This document shows positions 48,760 to 60,849 of a stretch of 64,000 nt of DNA, one piece after another; the stretch's first letter is position 1, and each line of letters opens with the position of its first letter. The notes beneath the pieces are model-generated. The model worked only from the letters and a program-made list of their open reading frames with translations, made no database searches and was not told the origin of the DNA. Source of the DNA: Oidiodendron maius Zn. Taxonomy: Eukaryota > Ascomycota > Leotiomycetes > Myxotrichaceae. The position numbers and the translations under genes were made by a program. The stretch covers positions 538,803 through 602,802 of the forward strand of contig KN832880.1 in assembly GCA_000827325.1 (NCBI GenBank). Reading direction: 5' to 3'.

Positions 48760-49470
48760 GGCGGAGAGGACATCTGTTACCTCTTATCTTGCTTTGAGTC
48801 AGGTAGATGGCCGAAATCCTTTGCCCAGGCTCTTTGAAAAAGTACACCCACAGCAAGTAATGCGCAAATGAATAAGAGTTGATCTTTACTAAATATGAAT
48901 CTCGACATATTAGGCAATTTCAACACGATTATTATTCGCGTTATACAAATATAGAGGAAGCGAAAGATATGATGCTATAGGAAGTGATAAATAGACCTAT
49001 GGCCCATAATTCGTCTATCGTTCTAATCTGATGTCGACTAGGTACGAACGATCGCAATGGGCTTCCTACGGGACTTTCAATAACTCAAGGGGGGGGGGGG
49101 GGGGGCGGGGGTGCGGGCAGCACGAGACCTAACTTGGTGCCTCCCTTGAAAAACAAGTAAAATTTAAAGGGTGGTAATCTAGGTAAAGCATAGCACCAGT
49201 GGGTCCATACGTGTTAGAACTCGATATTCTGACCATTAATACTGGTGTCCATTAAAAGATTTTCTGCTTTTACGCGCCGGATGGGGACCCGGGCGCGTAT
49301 TTTCTGTTCCACAAGCGCTGTTGCTTCGCATTGGTAAGGTCGAATGCAAGTGTTGTCAGCAGGCGCATAATTTCCAGCCTCAGGAATTCTAGGTTCCCGG
49401 CCTCCCCGCTGTGCGTCACGGACATCCGCAGAGCATCGTGTTAAACACCGAACACATACTACCCTTAATA
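48760..49470. other. Divergent intergenic region with G-tract
   Basis: About 710 bases between divergent genes, so it should hold both promoters. A run of 17 G (49089-49105) then C and five G is the only striking feature. Confidence 0.6.
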
Positions 49471-52020
49471 ATGGACCCATTAAGCATCACCGCGTCGGTA
49501 ATTGCAGTCGTGCAATTGACAGCAACTGTTGGATCAGGATTTCGACGACTTCTAGCCGTTCGCGGCGCTACAGATCAACTGCTTCAGTTAATGAATGAGG
49601 TTAGTTCTTATAGCAGTTCGAGGGAACGTGCCAAGTGAAGATGCTCTGACAAACCTCAACCAGGTCACAGATTTCGATGCTCTTATACATGATATTTACA
49701 GGATTGTGGAAGACCACAAGAACGTTCCCCTTGACTCGGCCGCCCTGAGCTCACTTCCTAAACAGTGCGAGCGAGCAATGAAGAAACTAGAAGAGCTTGA
49801 CGCACTTATCCAGCGCTGTATTAGAGAATATCCCACATCGAAGGGAGACCCATGCCAGAAATTGAAAAAGGTCGCATGGCTACGTACCGTTGATAGAATG
49901 AAGAGCATACAAACTGAGATACGGGAATTGAGAATGCAAATGTCAACCACTCTGGCCTCATTGCTATCGTATGTAAAACTCAACTCCAGAGAGGAAGGTG
50001 CATATGTATCTAACCCCCAGAAGAATAGACATGCTTCATGTTCGCCTGATCTTGCGTGATTTCTCACTTCTACGCAGCCCGCCCAACCAAGTCGACATAG
50101 CTAGACTAACCGAGGTCGTAAATCGCTTTGAGTCTCTCGATGGAGTTGCAGAACAACTCCAAGAGGTGCTGACATTATTAAAGCCTTGTCCACCGGGGAA
50201 TACGCCAAGTCGTATAGTTCCCATCGCCCCCGATGATCCTACAGAAGCCGAAAGTCTAGTGACACGTCACATTTCAAGCGCTGCAAATCCAGGAACCCAC
50301 CTGGTATCCGATAGTCAAACTATTCGCCTCACTTTCACCACCTACTCCACCAGCAAAATGGTACGGCCTTGTACTTGTAACTGTCACAATCCAAGGACGT
50401 TTCAGTCATTCAAACTCATACAGAAGGCCATTGGCCAACTCTTCATGGGATACTCAGGCCAGTTATCGCACTTCAGGGAGTGCAAAAAGTGCCCATGCAT
50501 CAAAGCGAATGATGCTAGGGTTAACTTCACGTACTATTTTCCAGCCTGGTTTTTAGCAAGGGCATTCGAAATAGTCTTCCGCAGCTCGGAGCTTGCTGGT
50601 CCAAATCTTACCCTTAGAACTTATCGAGTCGTCCCAGATGAATCTCTCCTGTTCCATTTTGCGCGATCAGGGATGATACAAGAGATTCAGCTTTTGTTTG
50701 CTGATAAACTTGCTTCTCCCCTCGATATAAGCTCAAAAACGGGCAGATCTGCATTACATGTGAGTATATATATCCAACATGTGGACCGCGCTTATTATAT
50801 TAAACAGTTTGCTGCGGATTACGGTCAAGAGGAAGTGTGCAACTTTTTGATTAAGTATGGATCAGATGTTTATTTTGAAGACAAATATTTTATGTAGGAC
50901 TCAAGTAGCTCTAACTTCTACTCTGGCCGCTGATGCGTCGAGCAGGTCACCCTTTGATATTGTCTGGGAGAAAACAGTTGAACAAAGACCCAAGACGGCA
51001 GCGGCAGCATTTGGTTTCACAACACAGACTTACGATGTGGACCTGCTTATGAAACGGGGATTGTTTCCGCTTCATCGTGTTGTCCTCGGCATTTCTGAGG
51101 TAGACATTGCGGCCCAACTTGAAGCATCTTGGCCCGAGATCAACATGCCAGATTTTTGGGGACGGACACCTCTTTCCTGGGCAGCTGGAAGAGGTGATAT
51201 AGCAACAGTAAAAATCCTTTTGGAATGGAAAGCGGATGTTACAATTGCCGACAAGGGAGGCTGGGCTTCTCTTCATCACGCGGCAAGAGCTGAAGATCCT
51301 AGCTGTATTGAAGCGTTGCTTCTAGCTGGAGCACCAATGGATGCAAGAAATACCAGAGGAAACACACCTCTCGCGGTTGCATGCAGCTACCGGGACAGTC
51401 CAGAACACATCCTTCCATTCCTTAGACTTGGGGCTGATGTCACCTCTGCTATGAAGGATGGCTACACACCGCTGGCCATCTGTGTGAAACTCAACCACAC
51501 GATGTGTGCTAAGGTATTAATTCAATACGGCGCCAGCTTAGATGGCATTGAAAATCGGATAGCTTTCCCAATACATGTAGCAGCGGCTTACAACTCTCAT
51601 GAGGCGCTTACTTGGCTGCTCAACATAACGAGGAACCATTCTTTCCTGGATTGTAATGGATGGTCACTGTTGCATCACGCCGCATCCTCTGGCGATATTA
51701 CTACCTTGAAAATACTTAAACTTGAACACTTAGGGTCGTTGAATCCAGACTTGAAAACGCGGGATGGGCAGACACCATGGGAGATCTTTAATAAAGTTAG
51801 ACCGGAAAATCTTAACGAAGAGCCGGAGACGTATCAGGAATCGCTAATGGCATTTGAGGCTCTGATTGCTTCACTTGAGCTGTACCACGACTCTACGGGA
51901 TCAAGTCCGTTATCAACGCTTGATGAATGGCACGATGCCCTTGAAAATAGGGAGTTAGGTGACTCTGGGAGAGAAGCAAAGTTGAATTTTGGGGATTCTT
52001 TCCAGATAATGTCATGTTGA
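49471..52020 (+). CDS. Ankyrin-repeat protein with NLR-like helical N-terminus, probable frameshift
   Basis: The start MDPLSITASVIAVVQLTATV is the standard opening of fungal NLR/ankyrin proteins. The frame changes near 49594: LLQLMNEV (frame of 49471) must continue as RLVLIAVRGNVPSED (frame of 49595), with a stop on either side and no room for an intron; relatives usually have a few residues in between, so a small deletion between GAGGTTAGT-like repeats is likely. Further exons are about 49595-49968, 50078-50759, 50808-50893 and 50946-52020. The middle has a His/Cys cluster (CTCNCH, CKKCPC); the C-terminal half has ankyrin repeats (GRTPLSWAAGRGDIATVKILL, GYTPLAICVKLNHTMCAKVLI, GWSLLHHAASSGDITTLKIL). 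Function unknown; incompatibility-type proteins share this layout. Confidence 0.75.
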
Positions 52021-52467
52021 CCAGAAATTTGTTTTAATTACGCAACAATCAGACCAGCTTATACTGTAAAATTTGTAAGGCCCATATATAGGAGCCGTCT
52101 TCGCAATTTTTTCAACCCAGCTTGTCCTCTCAGGTCTTAGTTTTCCATGTGCTCTACCACTGCATCTACATAAGCCTACATTCGGTCCGGCATACTCTCT
52201 CAATGCCCCACCCTACTACATTAGCTTTTTAGAGTTAAATTTCCTTTATACCATCAAGCATTTGTATCATATAATATATATGATATATTCACACTTGTTG
52301 ATAGGAGGCTGGGGAGAAAGGTACTTGAATTTAGGTGCGCTACGCTGTTAAACTTGGGTCTATTCCCCCCTTTTTTCATTCCTTTTTGTCTTTCCGTTTT
52401 TTCCCCATCTAACAATACACTTGCTGGTTGGCTGGTTATAGCGATAGTCGTGTACGAAAGACTAGTT
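52021..52467. other. Convergent intergenic region
   Basis: About 450 bases, AT-rich, no supported gene. Confidence 0.6.
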
Positions 52468-54154
52468 TTACAGACCTCGCTGTTTCGTGACACCACCCAC
52501 TATAGTATTGACATATGTGATAAGAGTGACCGGCAAAACTGCTAGATTAACCCCAGCAGAGACAGGCCATTTGAACGCAATAGTGAGGACTGTGGCAATA
52601 ACAAATCCCATAATAATAACAGGTGATGTCATAATCACGAAAGCCACTGAATTCCACTTATGTTCAACCTGGAAGCCCCATCCTGGCACCTGAATTCTCC
52701 GTTGATTAACAAGCTTTGTTCGAATCTTCTTTGGCAGTCCGGACCAAATTGGTAGCTCTGCATTTGCATGGTTTGGATACTTGAGGAGATGTAACAGCGT
52801 GTTACCACTGATTAGCCCTTTGAAATGGCTTAGTTCTTCTCCAACTAGGGGAGAGAATTCCCAATCAGAGTCGAGCCTTTGATTCAGGTTATTGCTTAAG
52901 GTAATCCCCGGCGAGGGGTCTGCGTCACGGGGTAGCTTGTCTTTCTGCACAGGGTCGACGAGCTTTGGAACCAGATTGAGCTTAAACTACAGAAAATTAG
53001 CCACACGAAATATGTATAGAGATAAGAGAAGGAAGCATTCAGACCTCCCAAAATTCTAGTCCCGAGACCGCAACAGGATCAAATATTCTCCACAGCCAAT
53101 AATATGACTTTCTTAACATAACCTTGCACTTCCACCTTCCAGGCAAAAACCATGACTTCCAAAACAGAATGGAGTCCTGCCCCCATAGAATAGCCTCCGG
53201 TGGGCTGCGCCTTAAAATCTTTTCTCTTAGAGCGTTGAAAAGTTCCTTATTCATGTTGGCTTTGTTTTGTGCGTCTATAGATGGGGATGGTAAGTTAATA
53301 CTGCTTTCTATGGTTATTACTCCATTAGTTCTAGACCGACTCTCTTGAACTTGAGAGGTACTGATACCTATATTTTGACGTAATTTAGCATGTCGTAATC
53401 ACCAAAACATATCTTTCCTTTCGTAGAGACAGATGTAAATAGGGCGGTTTCTATTAGCGATTTGGGGTTCCGAGTTTCCAACTTCAGCATTCACGTCTAC
53501 TCTCTGATTTGGCTGTTCAGAAGATTCTAGAGAGGTGCTTTGTACTCTAATATTTGTACTGGCTTCTAGGTCTTGAGCTTCAGAAGGACGAGGGGTCAAT
53601 TCCCTTGTAAACCAGCTGAGAAGGCGTGGAGCCACAGCCCAGACAATATTCTCGGTCCACTCAAACTTGAAGTAGCTTTTTATCATTGGACCATCTCTTT
53701 GGACGTTCCAATTCACTCGGTGCCAAAAGTTTTCAGCTATTTGTCGATCTGTTGTAGGAACTAAAGAGTGAAATTCACGACCACAGCGCTGCGTAAAGTT
53801 AGCGACATGTGAAACACTGTACACTGCAAGTGGGGGAACTTTACGCATCTCCAAGAAACTCGGAATACCTTTCTCTCAGGAATAGCGATAATAACTCCCT
53901 GTTTCGTAGGATCCGGATATATATCACTAGATTTGTGTTCTTCCTTAGCCGAATTTTCTGTAGGTGACTTCATAGATAACAAGCTCTTTCCCGCTGTTCT
54001 CTCGAACTCGATAGGCGGGCTGCTGGCGGGCTCCTTCATCAAGAAATTTGGTTATTATAAAATGATCTGTATTGTTGGTGCAATTGTCTGGGAAGTGCCT
54101 ATACGCTTTTAATTCTACGATGGCACGGGCACACTGGTGCATGGGAATAGTCAA
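52468..54154 (-). CDS. Hypothetical multi-exon membrane protein
   Basis: The last exons are well supported: 52468-52986 and the one ending at 53045, joined over a 58-base intron (GTCTGA..CTGTAG) as GLEFWE-FKLNLVPKLVDP. Upstream, PQIANRNRPIYIC joins ISTSQVQESRSRTNG over a 63-base intron near 53353-53415. Further upstream coding stretches (53415-53850 and 53870-54154) contain HVANFTQRCGREFHSLVP, FWHRVNWNVQRDG and ARAIVELKAYRHFP, but their joins and the start codon are not settled. The C-terminus has two membrane helices (SVAFVIMTSPVIIMGFVIAT; AGVNLAVLPVTLITYVNTI) after WGFQVEHKW, as in other uncharacterised fungal proteins. Function unknown. Confidence 0.55.
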
Positions 54155-54549
54155 AGATCATACCAACTGGTCTTGGGACAGGCGTGGTGATAGCAAGCTT
54201 GTTTATTGCACTGACATCTAATTTGAAACATGAAGACATGGCCGATGCGACATCTGGACTCTACTTGGCTGGTAATGTCGGGACGGTACCAAGAGTGAGA
54301 GCATATACAGCACAAGTATACAGAAACAAATCTTTTCAGATGTATCCTACATAGATCAATCGGAAGGAGTAAATTGTGAGATTGTTCTGGACAGCTATGT
54401 TAAAGGTTTCAAGTACAGTTACGGTTTGTCCTCTAGCACACTTATAAGTATCGGTCACCTAACTTGGAAAGATTTTCGCTCGCCTGTTCCACTCTAGCAA
54501 TTTCAGAGAGCACGGTACCTCTCTTAAGCCCTTCAAACATATTATCCAC
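54155..54549. other. Short intergenic region
   Basis: About 395 bases; nothing recognised. May include unrecognised 5' exons of the upstream gene. Confidence 0.45.
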
Positions 54550-55100
54550 TTACCTAACAAGAAACGCATTAAAATCTGGACAAGCCCACCGGAATATCGG
54601 ATGAAATAGCGCGCTGCTTACTGCGCTACCCCATATCCTAGGCGGCAATTGCTCTAGCCACTCGAAGAGCCCCTCCCAGAAAATCGGTTGCGCGATCGAT
54701 ATAGGTAAATATGCTATAGAAAAGCGTAGTAAAACATCATTTTGATTGCGATAGGCTAAACTAATGATACAGGTGTAGAAGAGGATGGTGGCCGCCATGA
54801 CTGTTGCGGTTGAAGGGTAGGCTAGGAAATTGGGTAATACGGCCTGTACTCCGTCAGTCTCCTTCTCGCACTGTTATCTACGCTAAGACATACCTCTAAA
54901 ATTCTACAAGCATATACGTCCACAATCCAGAAGTCGAACTCATCTACTCTCGCGCATACCCTTTCCATAATGCGTTCAATCGGGAAAATAAGAACATATG
55001 TCATTACGCAAAGACCTACTTGATAGAGCGCACTGGTAGGCCGCTGGTGCCGTGCCCTGAAGCCAGGGATTCTGTCGCGTGGATCTGGCATCGGGGCCAT
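54550..55100 (-). CDS. Small putative polytopic membrane protein
   Basis: Proposed exons 54872-55100 and 54550-54800 over a 71-base intron (GTGCGA..CAACAG) give 159 residues. Hydrophobic segments: YQVGLCVMTYVLIFPIE, MAATILFYTCIISLAY and FSIAYLPISIAQPIFW. No known domain; it could be a truncated part of a larger integral membrane enzyme of the wax-synthase/terpenoid-acetyltransferase sort, but the key motifs of that family are not visible. The intron is chosen on frame and hydrophobic continuity only. Confidence 0.4.
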
Positions 55101-55879
55101 ATCTCTTTACGATGCCATGTAGTTAGAATAAGCGTCTGTCGAGAGGCATGGAAAGTTTTGAGGAGATGACGAGGCCAGTGAGGGGAATGTTGTGTTGTGG
55201 CGCGATCGATCCAGCGTCTTGTTGCCGTCTTGTTGCATCAGCACGGCAGAATCCGACCCCCCACATCCCGAAACCCCACAGTCACCCGGCATTCGAGGAC
55301 GCGTGGAGTATACCTCCGAGGCTACGGGCGGTCCCGAACTTCGTCAGGATGAGGCTGGGTATCAAATAGCCTTGAATTGCGGACTGTTTACTTCCATATG
55401 TATACCTGTAAAGGATCTGAAGGTTACGAGCAAGCAGTTTCTATCCAGGTGAATGGTTACTCGGCTATGGTGCGGATACCGGGAGGCGTAGGGCAATTAC
55501 CTTAAATATCACGGCATTACTCTCTGGCACATGCAAGGGCTTTGTTTTCCCCCGCAAATTAGATGTCTTGGTGGGTCTTTCGCCCGAGCAAACGCGGAGA
55601 TGACTACCGCTTTGGCTAATACCCCTCATAGGGCAGAACGTGCTAACTGAGCTCAGTCGGTGTTGAAGACGGATTGCAACCCGGGGAGAGCATACGCGGT
55701 TTTTTAATTAACATCCGATGTGGAGGGCCGATTGTCCTGAAGAAGATGGATGAAATAAATATTTAATGATCCAAAGGATTCCCTTGAAGGTCGACCGCAG
55801 TCCGATGCATTGGCTCAGCATTCTTGTTCTGTTTCACGCAGCCACTCCCAGCTCTACACCCTGACGAAATTTGGCCGCA
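55101..55879. other. Divergent intergenic region
   Basis: About 780 bases between divergent genes. Open stretches at 55107-55452 lack features. The 3' 150 bases should hold the promoter of the beta-helix gene. Confidence 0.55.
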
Positions 55880-57310
55880 ATGTTGCAGTTCGCCCCTCTC
55901 ATCTGTTTGGCTTCATTAGTCACGGCAACAATTACTATTTCTGACCCAAGTGATACAATCAACCCTGCCAATTGGGCAGCTGACAATGCTCTCCTTGCCG
56001 ATTTCAATATTCAACCAGTGCTCTACCAAACAGAGGCCATAGTTGGTCCATACAGCTACAGTGATAAAGATCTCAGTATCAGCCATGCTTCCCTCACGGT
56101 CAATGCAAATGACACCAGTGTCCTTATCATCGCAAATGGCTCAAATATTGATGTCTCCTATACTGATATTGTAAAATTCGGCTACTGCTCCAACCTGTTC
56201 CAAGCAAGTTTCTACGGTAAGCTGGCCAATCATGCAGAATCAGGATTGGGGTACTGATATGACCTTCCCTTAGGTCTGAATGCTGCAGTTAATGTTGCTA
56301 ACGATTCGATTGCTCGTTTCTCGAATGTCAATGTCACTGTGCATCATGGCGCCGCCGGGATCTACTCTTATGGCAGCGGAACGACAGTTTATGTTGATAA
56401 TGCCTGGCTATATAGCTCCGGCCCGACTTCGCATGGGCTTTATGCCTCAGGAAATGGAACTATTTATGCCAACAATGTCAATCACTACTCTGGGGGTAAC
56501 CGGTGTTCGTCTTTTAGTGGGGATAATCCGGCTGGATATGTTCATGTTACAGATGCCGTAGCTCATACGGACGGCATCGGCTCCGCAATCTGTTACGCTT
56601 TAGGCCTCTGCAATATGACCAATGTTATTGGTCACGCGTCACACGCTCCAGTAACATTTTCTGATGGACCTCAAACGACAATATGGAAAAATAGCGACGT
56701 GACTGCAGGGCTGCTGGCCGGAGTTGTGTTATTTTCATCACAGACGAGAGTTTCTGGTGCCAGTGTGACTTTTGACAATTCAAAATTAACAGTCCTAGGA
56801 AAAACCATGCCATCTATTTGGATGGGCAACTTGATTGGTACCGCTACCATTATTTCATCACAATTCAACAATTCGGCGTCTGGGCTTCTTGCCGTAGCCA
56901 ACTATTCCCAAGTCACTCAAGATTTCGACTACTATGCTGGTTATCCTGATAACAACAACCTCCTACCCGCTCAGTTGACCTTGCTCGTCCAAGATTCTGG
57001 ACTTTCTGGAGATATCGTTGCTTACAATGGATCAAGCATCGGTTTAGATCTTGCCAGCTATTCGTCTTGGGCCGGCAAAGCATATTCCGGTTACGGTACT
57101 TCTTATTTGGCTATCTCCTTAGACAAGACTTCTAGCTGGACTTTGACAGGTACGACTTACTTGCAGAACTTTACCGATTCTGACAAAAGCCTCTCGAATA
57201 TCAAAAGCAATGGCTTCGACATTGAATATAATAAGACGTCAATTGCCAACAAAGGTTGGGGAGGCAGATCATACAAACTTCCTGGAGGGGGTCAATTACG
57301 TCCTAAGTAA
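55880..57310 (+). CDS. Secreted right-handed beta-helix protein
   Basis: Exons 55880-56216 and 56274-57310 over a 57-base intron (GTAAGC..CTTAG) give 457 residues. Signal peptide MLQFAPLICLASLVTA. The mature part is built from short Gly/Asn/Ser-rich strands (LSISHASLTVNANDTSVLII, YSYGSGTTVYVDNAWLYSSG, GLYASGNGTIYANNVNHYSG, TRVSGASVTFDNSKLTVLG) spaced like turns of a pectate-lyase-type beta-helix. Many N-glycosylation sequons. No catalytic residues of a known polysaccharide lyase were spotted, so enzyme activity is unproven; adhesion or wall binding is equally possible. ATG 55880 is used rather than the upstream TTG. Confidence 0.85.
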
Positions 57311-59118
57311 GATGGGATAAAAATGTGCCTTGACTACTAGACTTTTGCTGCCGAACGTAGCAGGGAATCAAATATTTATTTCAAGCACAATTAAAAATAG
57401 CTAATTATATTAAAGTCGAAAGTTCTAATAAAACAATGTATTGCTCTTTATTGAATGTAAACTAGCACGGAGACTAGCCCTATCCCTAAATATATATTTG
57501 CACATAAAGGCTGGAAAGTACATATATAATTGACTGCTTATTGCATGGATAGTAATTAGATAAGTAGCGGTCAATTCTCAAAGATCTGTTCGTCTTTTCC
57601 GAGACGAGTGACTCCGACATCCGCCTGGCTCTGCTAACAACCACACTTGGCTTGCTCTGTACAAATCCGCTGCACAATTTAGCCCAATGATTTTACCAAA
57701 TCAAAATTAGAATTGACTTAATTCGTTCCACTCTGTAACATGAAGTTCATGGATCGCGGGCATAAATAGACCTTCTACCCACTTCCTTGAGCTGTTATCA
57801 CAGATTGGTAAGCGGCGCCTGTGCCATTTAAAGCATACCAATTACCAACTACATGAAATCAATGTGATATCACAGACCTCTTGCATAAAATGAGCTAACG
57901 AATACTTTGCCCATCTATCAAATAGCCAACTAATCGAGTTCCAACTGTATGTAGATCTAGTTACGCAAGGTATCTGCATAGACTTCTCACGTACCATGTG
58001 CCAACTAAGTACTGAAATATGGGTTAAAGTTAAAATTATACTATTTGGACTAAAGCCTGTTTCACATCTGACTGTCTTTGCTACGGAATCAAGAAAGTTC
58101 TCTGTTATCAAGGCTCTCTTATTCCTCAATGCGCAAGTCGAGTCAATTAACGTCAAGTCTCAAACCACTGCCTTCTACCAAGCTATCATGAACTATGAAA
58201 CACTCGCCAAAATTTTCCTAGAGCATGGAGCAGACGCTGATGCGAGGATTCCAAATGGTTACACAGCTCTGTGCTGTGGCCCATAGGAAACTGGACCTTG
58301 TTGAATTTCTTCTCCAAAATTAAGGAAACGAGAAGAAACTTGAGAGAGAGGGACCACTTGAATGCCTTGAAATTGGATATGATGTAGATCAGGAGATTTT
58401 ATGATGCTGCAAAGGCAGAATTAGGTCGAGGTCCTCCCATTAACAGCTCTAATAAGACTTTGGACTCCGGCTTTATGCATGTTCCATTACTTCCAGCCAG
58501 AGAAGGTCGGGTGTACTTGTTAAATACTTTGACAATCCGTATGGGATAGGTCTGGAGGTTATCATAGGCATGACCAAATACCCGAAGATACTTGGGACTA
58601 AACTTTATTTCAGGTGGTATCATCTTCTGGCTAATAATGAAGGTTTCATTATACCTCCTACCTTCTCACAGGTGTTCTCAACCCAGAATCTAGATGGCGT
58701 GGGTTGAGGTATGGTTCTCTGTTCAATCGACAGCCTTCTATGAGTTAATTTCGAAGGTGATATGTGCTGTACAGGTGAATCACTCGTAACGATCACAGTC
58801 TTTAGTCAGTCGACTCGTGCTGAATGTAAATCTGGGTGTGGCGATGCCGGATGATGATCTCAAATAGGGCCTTGGCTTATCCCATGACATACGGTCGACA
58901 ATATAGATCTTCCACAGCGCACTTTTATCATTCATGCACCCGTGTTGTTGAGCTGTGAAGGTATGTTATTTCCTCTAACCAACGATCATGTCTAATGCCG
59001 TTACTAGTCGGACGAGACGAAATCGATGTAGAAAATTAAGAAATGTCCGCCTTGGCTTCTATATGAGAAGGGTATGTATACAAGAAGTGAGATGATCAGA
59101 AGTGGCAGACTCAATCCG
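57311..59118. other. Intergenic with ankyrin relic
   Basis: About 1.8 kb without an intact gene. 57996-58320 holds an ankyrin-repeat remnant listed separately; 58399-58623 (minus) is open but featureless. Confidence 0.55.
57996..58320 (+). pseudogene. Ankyrin-repeat remnant
   Basis: The plus-strand frame reads IKALLFLNAQVESINVKSQ, then ETLAKIFLEHGADADARIPN and GYTALC; after a frame change near 58280 it continues as HRKLDLVEFLLQN before a stop. These are two to three ankyrin units without start, flanks or continuation. A fragment of a decayed ankyrin gene. Confidence 0.6.
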
Positions 59119-60849
59119 CTATACCTCTTGCTCCGTGACTTCCTCTACTGCTGAAGATGTATATGTGCGGGGTTCGTCTAGCTTGGTGGGCTGCTCTGTG
59201 TCATGAACACCAATGACTTCAAATTGATCTCCGTATCTCAACAGCGTGACCTCGTCAATGTTGGATTCTGGGAGGCATTTCTTTAATAGCGAAACTGGAT
59301 CCTGAGATTTCCACTGCACTACTTGTTTCTTTATTGAGGCAATGACAACACCAAGCATGGCAGCGACAAACATCAACGCGTAAATACTTAGCCATGCGTA
59401 GGATGCGCCACCGACTCGGAGGACTGCAACCACCATCTTGACAAAGCTCCCGTTATCGTACACCTGATCTTGGCTTCGGAATTGATCTGCAATTTCGATC
59501 CCCTGTCTCATAAGGCTGTAAAATGCCTGGCCCAACTCGCTCACAATTGTACCCATCAATTCCGCAGTGAATGTATTGTTCGTGTAGCCGAAATAATATT
59601 TCGACGAAATCCAGGCATCTGCTATGCTGCCACCTGGTGCACCATGGCCATAGTAGTATATGTAGTTATGGGTAATATTCGAGAGCTGCCATTTAATAGT
59701 GGTATTAAGAGAAGAGCCTTGTTCAATGACACCGTTCACCTGGATAGGCGAAACACGGTCCAGAAGGCTAATTGAGGCGAGGAATTCATTTCCTCCATAT
59801 GTACACTCCAGAATGAACGGCGACTCATAGTAGCCCCCCGGAAATATGAAGGTATGGAGCGGCTCGTCATTCTGCTCAGTGACGACTGACGAGATTACGA
59901 GCGAAGAATCGTAGGAGATGTCTTGAATCAAAGTTGTGTTTGGGAAGTTATCCTTCCAAACATAATATCTTCTCACACCATCATCATCATCCGCAGTCAC
60001 AATACTGTAAGATCCTGTGTCATTGCTGCAAGACACACTGACGTTGGTTGCAAAGACCGCAGCATCTAGTCGCTCAAAGGTATAGGATGCTGGCAGATTG
60101 TACCCGTAAGATAGACCAGAGTGTTGAGTGTAAGAGGTCGCGTTTAATCCAATGCCAGACGTGTTTAGCCCAGGGTAGATTGTGTCCCCGATGGGGCCTG
60201 ACTCTATTGCCCCGGTAGCAGTGTCGAAAGGGCGGTATGTCCCTAGCGTTTGCAATGATCGAATGTAGGCATCTCGGTATAGAAACGAACTTAGGAGAGG
60301 AACTTCACTAAAGAACATTTTGAAGAATGTGGTCTGCTCCGGATCCAAAATGGCGTACTCATCGCCAAACGCTGCAAGGGGATAGGAAGCCAAAGGATTA
60401 AAGACTTCAATAGACTCAGTATGAATACCAAAAATTGCAACTGTGGCAGTACTGGTCAGGGTCGAGACAATGGTAGCTAGTATGAGGAAGCTTCGTATCG
60501 CCGGAAATCGGCCTCGCTGCAGCTGTTCCAAACCGCGCCGCGCAGATAGAGGGCGCAAATACATTGCTAAGACACCAGTTTTGCTCAAGATCTCTTTTCG
60601 TGTTATGAAGTCATCATGGCTGGCGAATCCCCATGTTAGAAGCAACCCAACAGCGGTGCCGAGGACAGTGCATGCCACGTTCCAGCTGCTTTGGTTCGCC
60701 TGGATGACATTGAACCCACTCGTGGAAAACCCTCCGACCAACAAAGGCACTTTACAGACATAGACACCTAGGCCAAGTAAAATAGCTATGCAGAGAGCCG
60801 CCAAGAGATTGACGAGAAGCCAGGTAGGGTAGGCAACCTGTGTAGCCAT
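59119..60849 (-). CDS. Uncharacterised fungal membrane protein with large glycosylated loop
   Basis: A single exon of 576 residues. Membrane helices are visible at about 10-35 (LLVNLLAALCIAILLGLGVYV), 55-75 (VACTVLGTAVGLLLTWGF), 115-140 (AIRSFLILATIVSTLTSTATV) and near 500 (WLSIYALMFVAAMLGVVIA). Between them lies a roughly 350-residue loop with many N-x-S/T sequons (GLNTSGIGLNATSY, NVSVSCSNDTGSY, NTTIKWQLSNITHNY), hence extracytoplasmic. A short cytosolic tail ends acidic (EEVTEQEV). This layout is common in fungal genomes, but no function is known to me. Confidence 0.85.
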   Translation of the reverse strand: MATQVAYPTWLLVNLLAALCIAILLGLGVYVCKVPLLVGGFSTSGFNVIQANQSSWNVACTVLGTAVGLLLTWGFASHDDFITRKEILSKTGVLAMYLRPLSARRGLEQLQRGRFPAIRSFLILATIVSTLTSTATVAIFGIHTESIEVFNPLASYPLAAFGDEYAILDPEQTTFFKMFFSEVPLLSSFLYRDAYIRSLQTLGTYRPFDTATGAIESGPIGDTIYPGLNTSGIGLNATSYTQHSGLSYGYNLPASYTFERLDAAVFATNVSVSCSNDTGSYSIVTADDDDGVRRYYVWKDNFPNTTLIQDISYDSSLVISSVVTEQNDEPLHTFIFPGGYYESPFILECTYGGNEFLASISLLDRVSPIQVNGVIEQGSSLNTTIKWQLSNITHNYIYYYGHGAPGGSIADAWISSKYYFGYTNNTFTAELMGTIVSELGQAFYSLMRQGIEIADQFRSQDQVYDNGSFVKMVVAVLRVGGASYAWLSIYALMFVAAMLGVVIASIKKQVVQWKSQDPVSLLKKCLPESNIDEVTLLRYGDQFEVIGVHDTEQPTKLDEPRTYTSSAVEEVTEQEV

